Below, in pieces: positions 63,058 through 64,000 of a DNA stretch of 64,000 nt. The DNA lies in NCBI RefSeq assembly GCF_008065115.1, contig NZ_CP042913.1, forward strand, positions 4,719,257 through 4,783,256, given 5' to 3'. Under the pieces are notes generated by a model. That model saw only the letters and a list, made by a program, of their open reading frames with translations. It was not told the origin of the DNA and did not search any database. The translations under genes and the position numbers were made by a program. Positions within the stretch are counted from its first letter, which is position 1. The number at the start of each line of letters is the position of its first letter. The stretch is from Bythopirellula goksoeyrii. GTDB taxonomy: Bacteria > Planctomycetota > Planctomycetia > Pirellulales > Lacipirellulaceae.

Positions 63058-64000
63058 ATGTCGACAAGGAAGTCATCTCGAACTCGCAAGCGGTCTTCAA
63101 GTTCACGAAGCGTAGACTGCGAATCGCCGATTTCCGCTGCGCTGCTGAAGACAGTTGACCTGGGACTGGGCGCAATAATCTTTGTCGCCCCGCATCTGTT
63201 TGGAGGGAGGCATCCCCTGGGGCGATTGGTGATCGTTGCTCTCTGTGTCGCTACTGCCATCGCCTGGTTCGCTCGACAACTGCTCTCAGGAAACGTTCCA
63301 TGGACTCGCTCTACTGCCTGGATCGTGCCGACTTTGGCAGCATTGGTAGTTGTCTTCCAGCTTGTACCGATACCTGCCGAGTGGCTGCCCACGCTCTCGC
63401 CTCGTTTGCAAGAGATGCTTCCCCTCTGGTCTGGAGCCAACGGGAGCGAACTCGGGACCTGGCAGACATTGTCGCTGGCACCCGAGGAAACTCGCCTCGC
63501 GCTGGCTGCGCTGGTTGCCTATGGCCTGTTGTTCGTGACTGCTGTGCAGCGACTTGAGACGCACTCTGACATCCTCCGAGTGATGCAGATGATCGGACTT
63601 TCTGCCGTCGGGGTTGCCCTGTTCGGGATTGCTCAATACTTCACTTCAAATGGTAGATTCTTTTGGTTTTACGAGTACCCCTTCACCACAACTGCCTATG
63701 AATTAAAGGCGGGTTTCACATGCCGCAACCACTTTGCACACTTTCTGGTTCTAGGGCTTGCGATGCTGGTAGCCTGGGTGATGGTCGAGCGCCAACCACT
63801 GAAAAAACACTCATCACTGAGCCTCTCGAATTCAAACAAATCAAATCGGCGCTGGCAATCCAATCACAACTCTTCCATGATCCTATCCTGGCTACTTGTC
63901 ACCGCGCTCGTGTTGGTCGCTTGCACAATTCTGGCTTCTCTCTCCCGGGGGGGGATCCTGGCGATGGCGACAGTCATTCTGGTGGCGACCGCTTGTTACG
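63058..64000 (+). CDS. O-antigen ligase-like membrane protein (partial, runs off the window)
   Basis: The frame from ATG 63058 is open to the window end (314 codons seen). After a basic Ser/Arg-rich N-terminus there are hydrophobic helices such as DLGLGAIIFVAPHLFGG and AWIVPTLAALVVVFQLV, and the motif FTCRNHFAHFLVLG resembles the NRNHFA segment of the O-antigen ligase family. It starts 28 bases after the Wzc-like gene, so it belongs to the same operon. The C-terminal half, including the catalytic periplasmic loop, is outside the window. Confidence 0.8.
   Translation, partial: MSTRKSSRTRKRSSSSRSVDCESPISAALLKTVDLGLGAIIFVAPHLFGGRHPLGRLVIVALCVATAIAWFARQLLSGNVPWTRSTAWIVPTLAALVVVFQLVPIPAEWLPTLSPRLQEMLPLWSGANGSELGTWQTLSLAPEETRLALAALVAYGLLFVTAVQRLETHSDILRVMQMIGLSAVGVALFGIAQYFTSNGRFFWFYEYPFTTTAYELKAGFTCRNHFAHFLVLGLAMLVAWVMVERQPLKKHSSLSLSNSNKSNRRWQSNHNSSMILSWLLVTALVLVACTILASLSRGGILAMATVILVATACY

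Noticed and set aside
1..64000. Search by eye for tRNA, rRNA, CRISPR arrays, insertion sequences and replication origin boxes.
   Set aside because: No T-loop-like tRNA ends, no spaced direct repeats and no transposase motif were seen. A short RNA gene could still be missed without a covariance-model search.

Overview
The window reads as part of the chromosome of a planctomycete, most likely of the Pirellulales. The clues are the exported subtilase whose N-terminus carries the planctomycete-type PLEERRVMS tag, a transmembrane Ser/Thr kinase with its membrane domain ahead of the kinase domain, PPi-type phosphofructokinases, an FHA/coiled-coil giant, EF-hand and lipoprotein-type small exported proteins, and many single genes or short operons on alternating strands. 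The assignment is inference; no rRNA gene is present to confirm it. I found no tRNA, rRNA, CRISPR array, transposase, integrase or prophage gene.

Layout. 1-5.2 kb: central carbon metabolism (end of a PPi-type phosphofructokinase, a HAD hydrolase, 6-phosphogluconate dehydrogenase, an SDR, glucose-6-phosphate dehydrogenase). 5.2-9 kb: an AbrB-type protein, then psd-pssA (phosphatidylethanolamine synthesis), riboflavin synthase and rsmA. 9-15.3 kb: a small HTH protein, hisB, then on the minus strand an Xaa-Pro peptidase, accB-accC, a PPi-phosphofructokinase and an inorganic pyrophosphatase. 15.4-17.9 kb: the preQ1 (queuosine precursor) genes queD, queE, queC and queF. 17.9-28 kb: a TIM-barrel isomerase, a 1223-residue FHA/coiled-coil membrane protein, a DksA/TraR zinc protein, an HtrA-type protease, a nucleoside hydrolase with altered active-site motifs, trpD and a PhnP-like hydrolase. 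28-33.5 kb: a minus-strand envelope group (Prc-type protease, exported proteins, a 59-residue lipoprotein) plus a SelA-like protein that lacks the PLP lysine. 33.7-39.3 kb: EF-hand protein, ispH, prolyl oligopeptidase, short flavoprotein. 39.4-43.3 kb: a three-gene ABC-2 exporter and a rhomboid-like pseudoprotease with a zinc ribbon, in a stretch sprinkled with short intergenic repeats. 44-50 kb: FMN reductase, Ser/Thr kinase and a 1061-residue repeat-bearing subtilase. 50-64 kb: an exopolysaccharide locus with a Wza-Wzc pair and the start of an O-antigen-ligase-like gene on the plus strand, and flippase, polymerase, two GT4 glycosyltransferases, a methyltransferase and a PglC/PglD/PglE-like trio on the minus strand.

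How it fits together. The polysaccharide locus is the largest coherent system: the PglE-like aminotransferase and PglD-like acetyltransferase would make an acetamido sugar that the PglC-like transferase loads onto undecaprenyl phosphate, GT4 enzymes extend the unit, the flippase and polymerase process it, and Wza/Wzc export it. The que genes give preQ1. The PPi-phosphofructokinase and the pyrophosphatase that destroys its phosphoryl donor sit head-to-tail. No gene looks frameshifted, but four proteins keep a family fold with altered or missing catalytic or key binding residues (SelA-like, rhomboid-like, nucleoside hydrolase, FHA domain), and these are the best places to look for undescribed biology.
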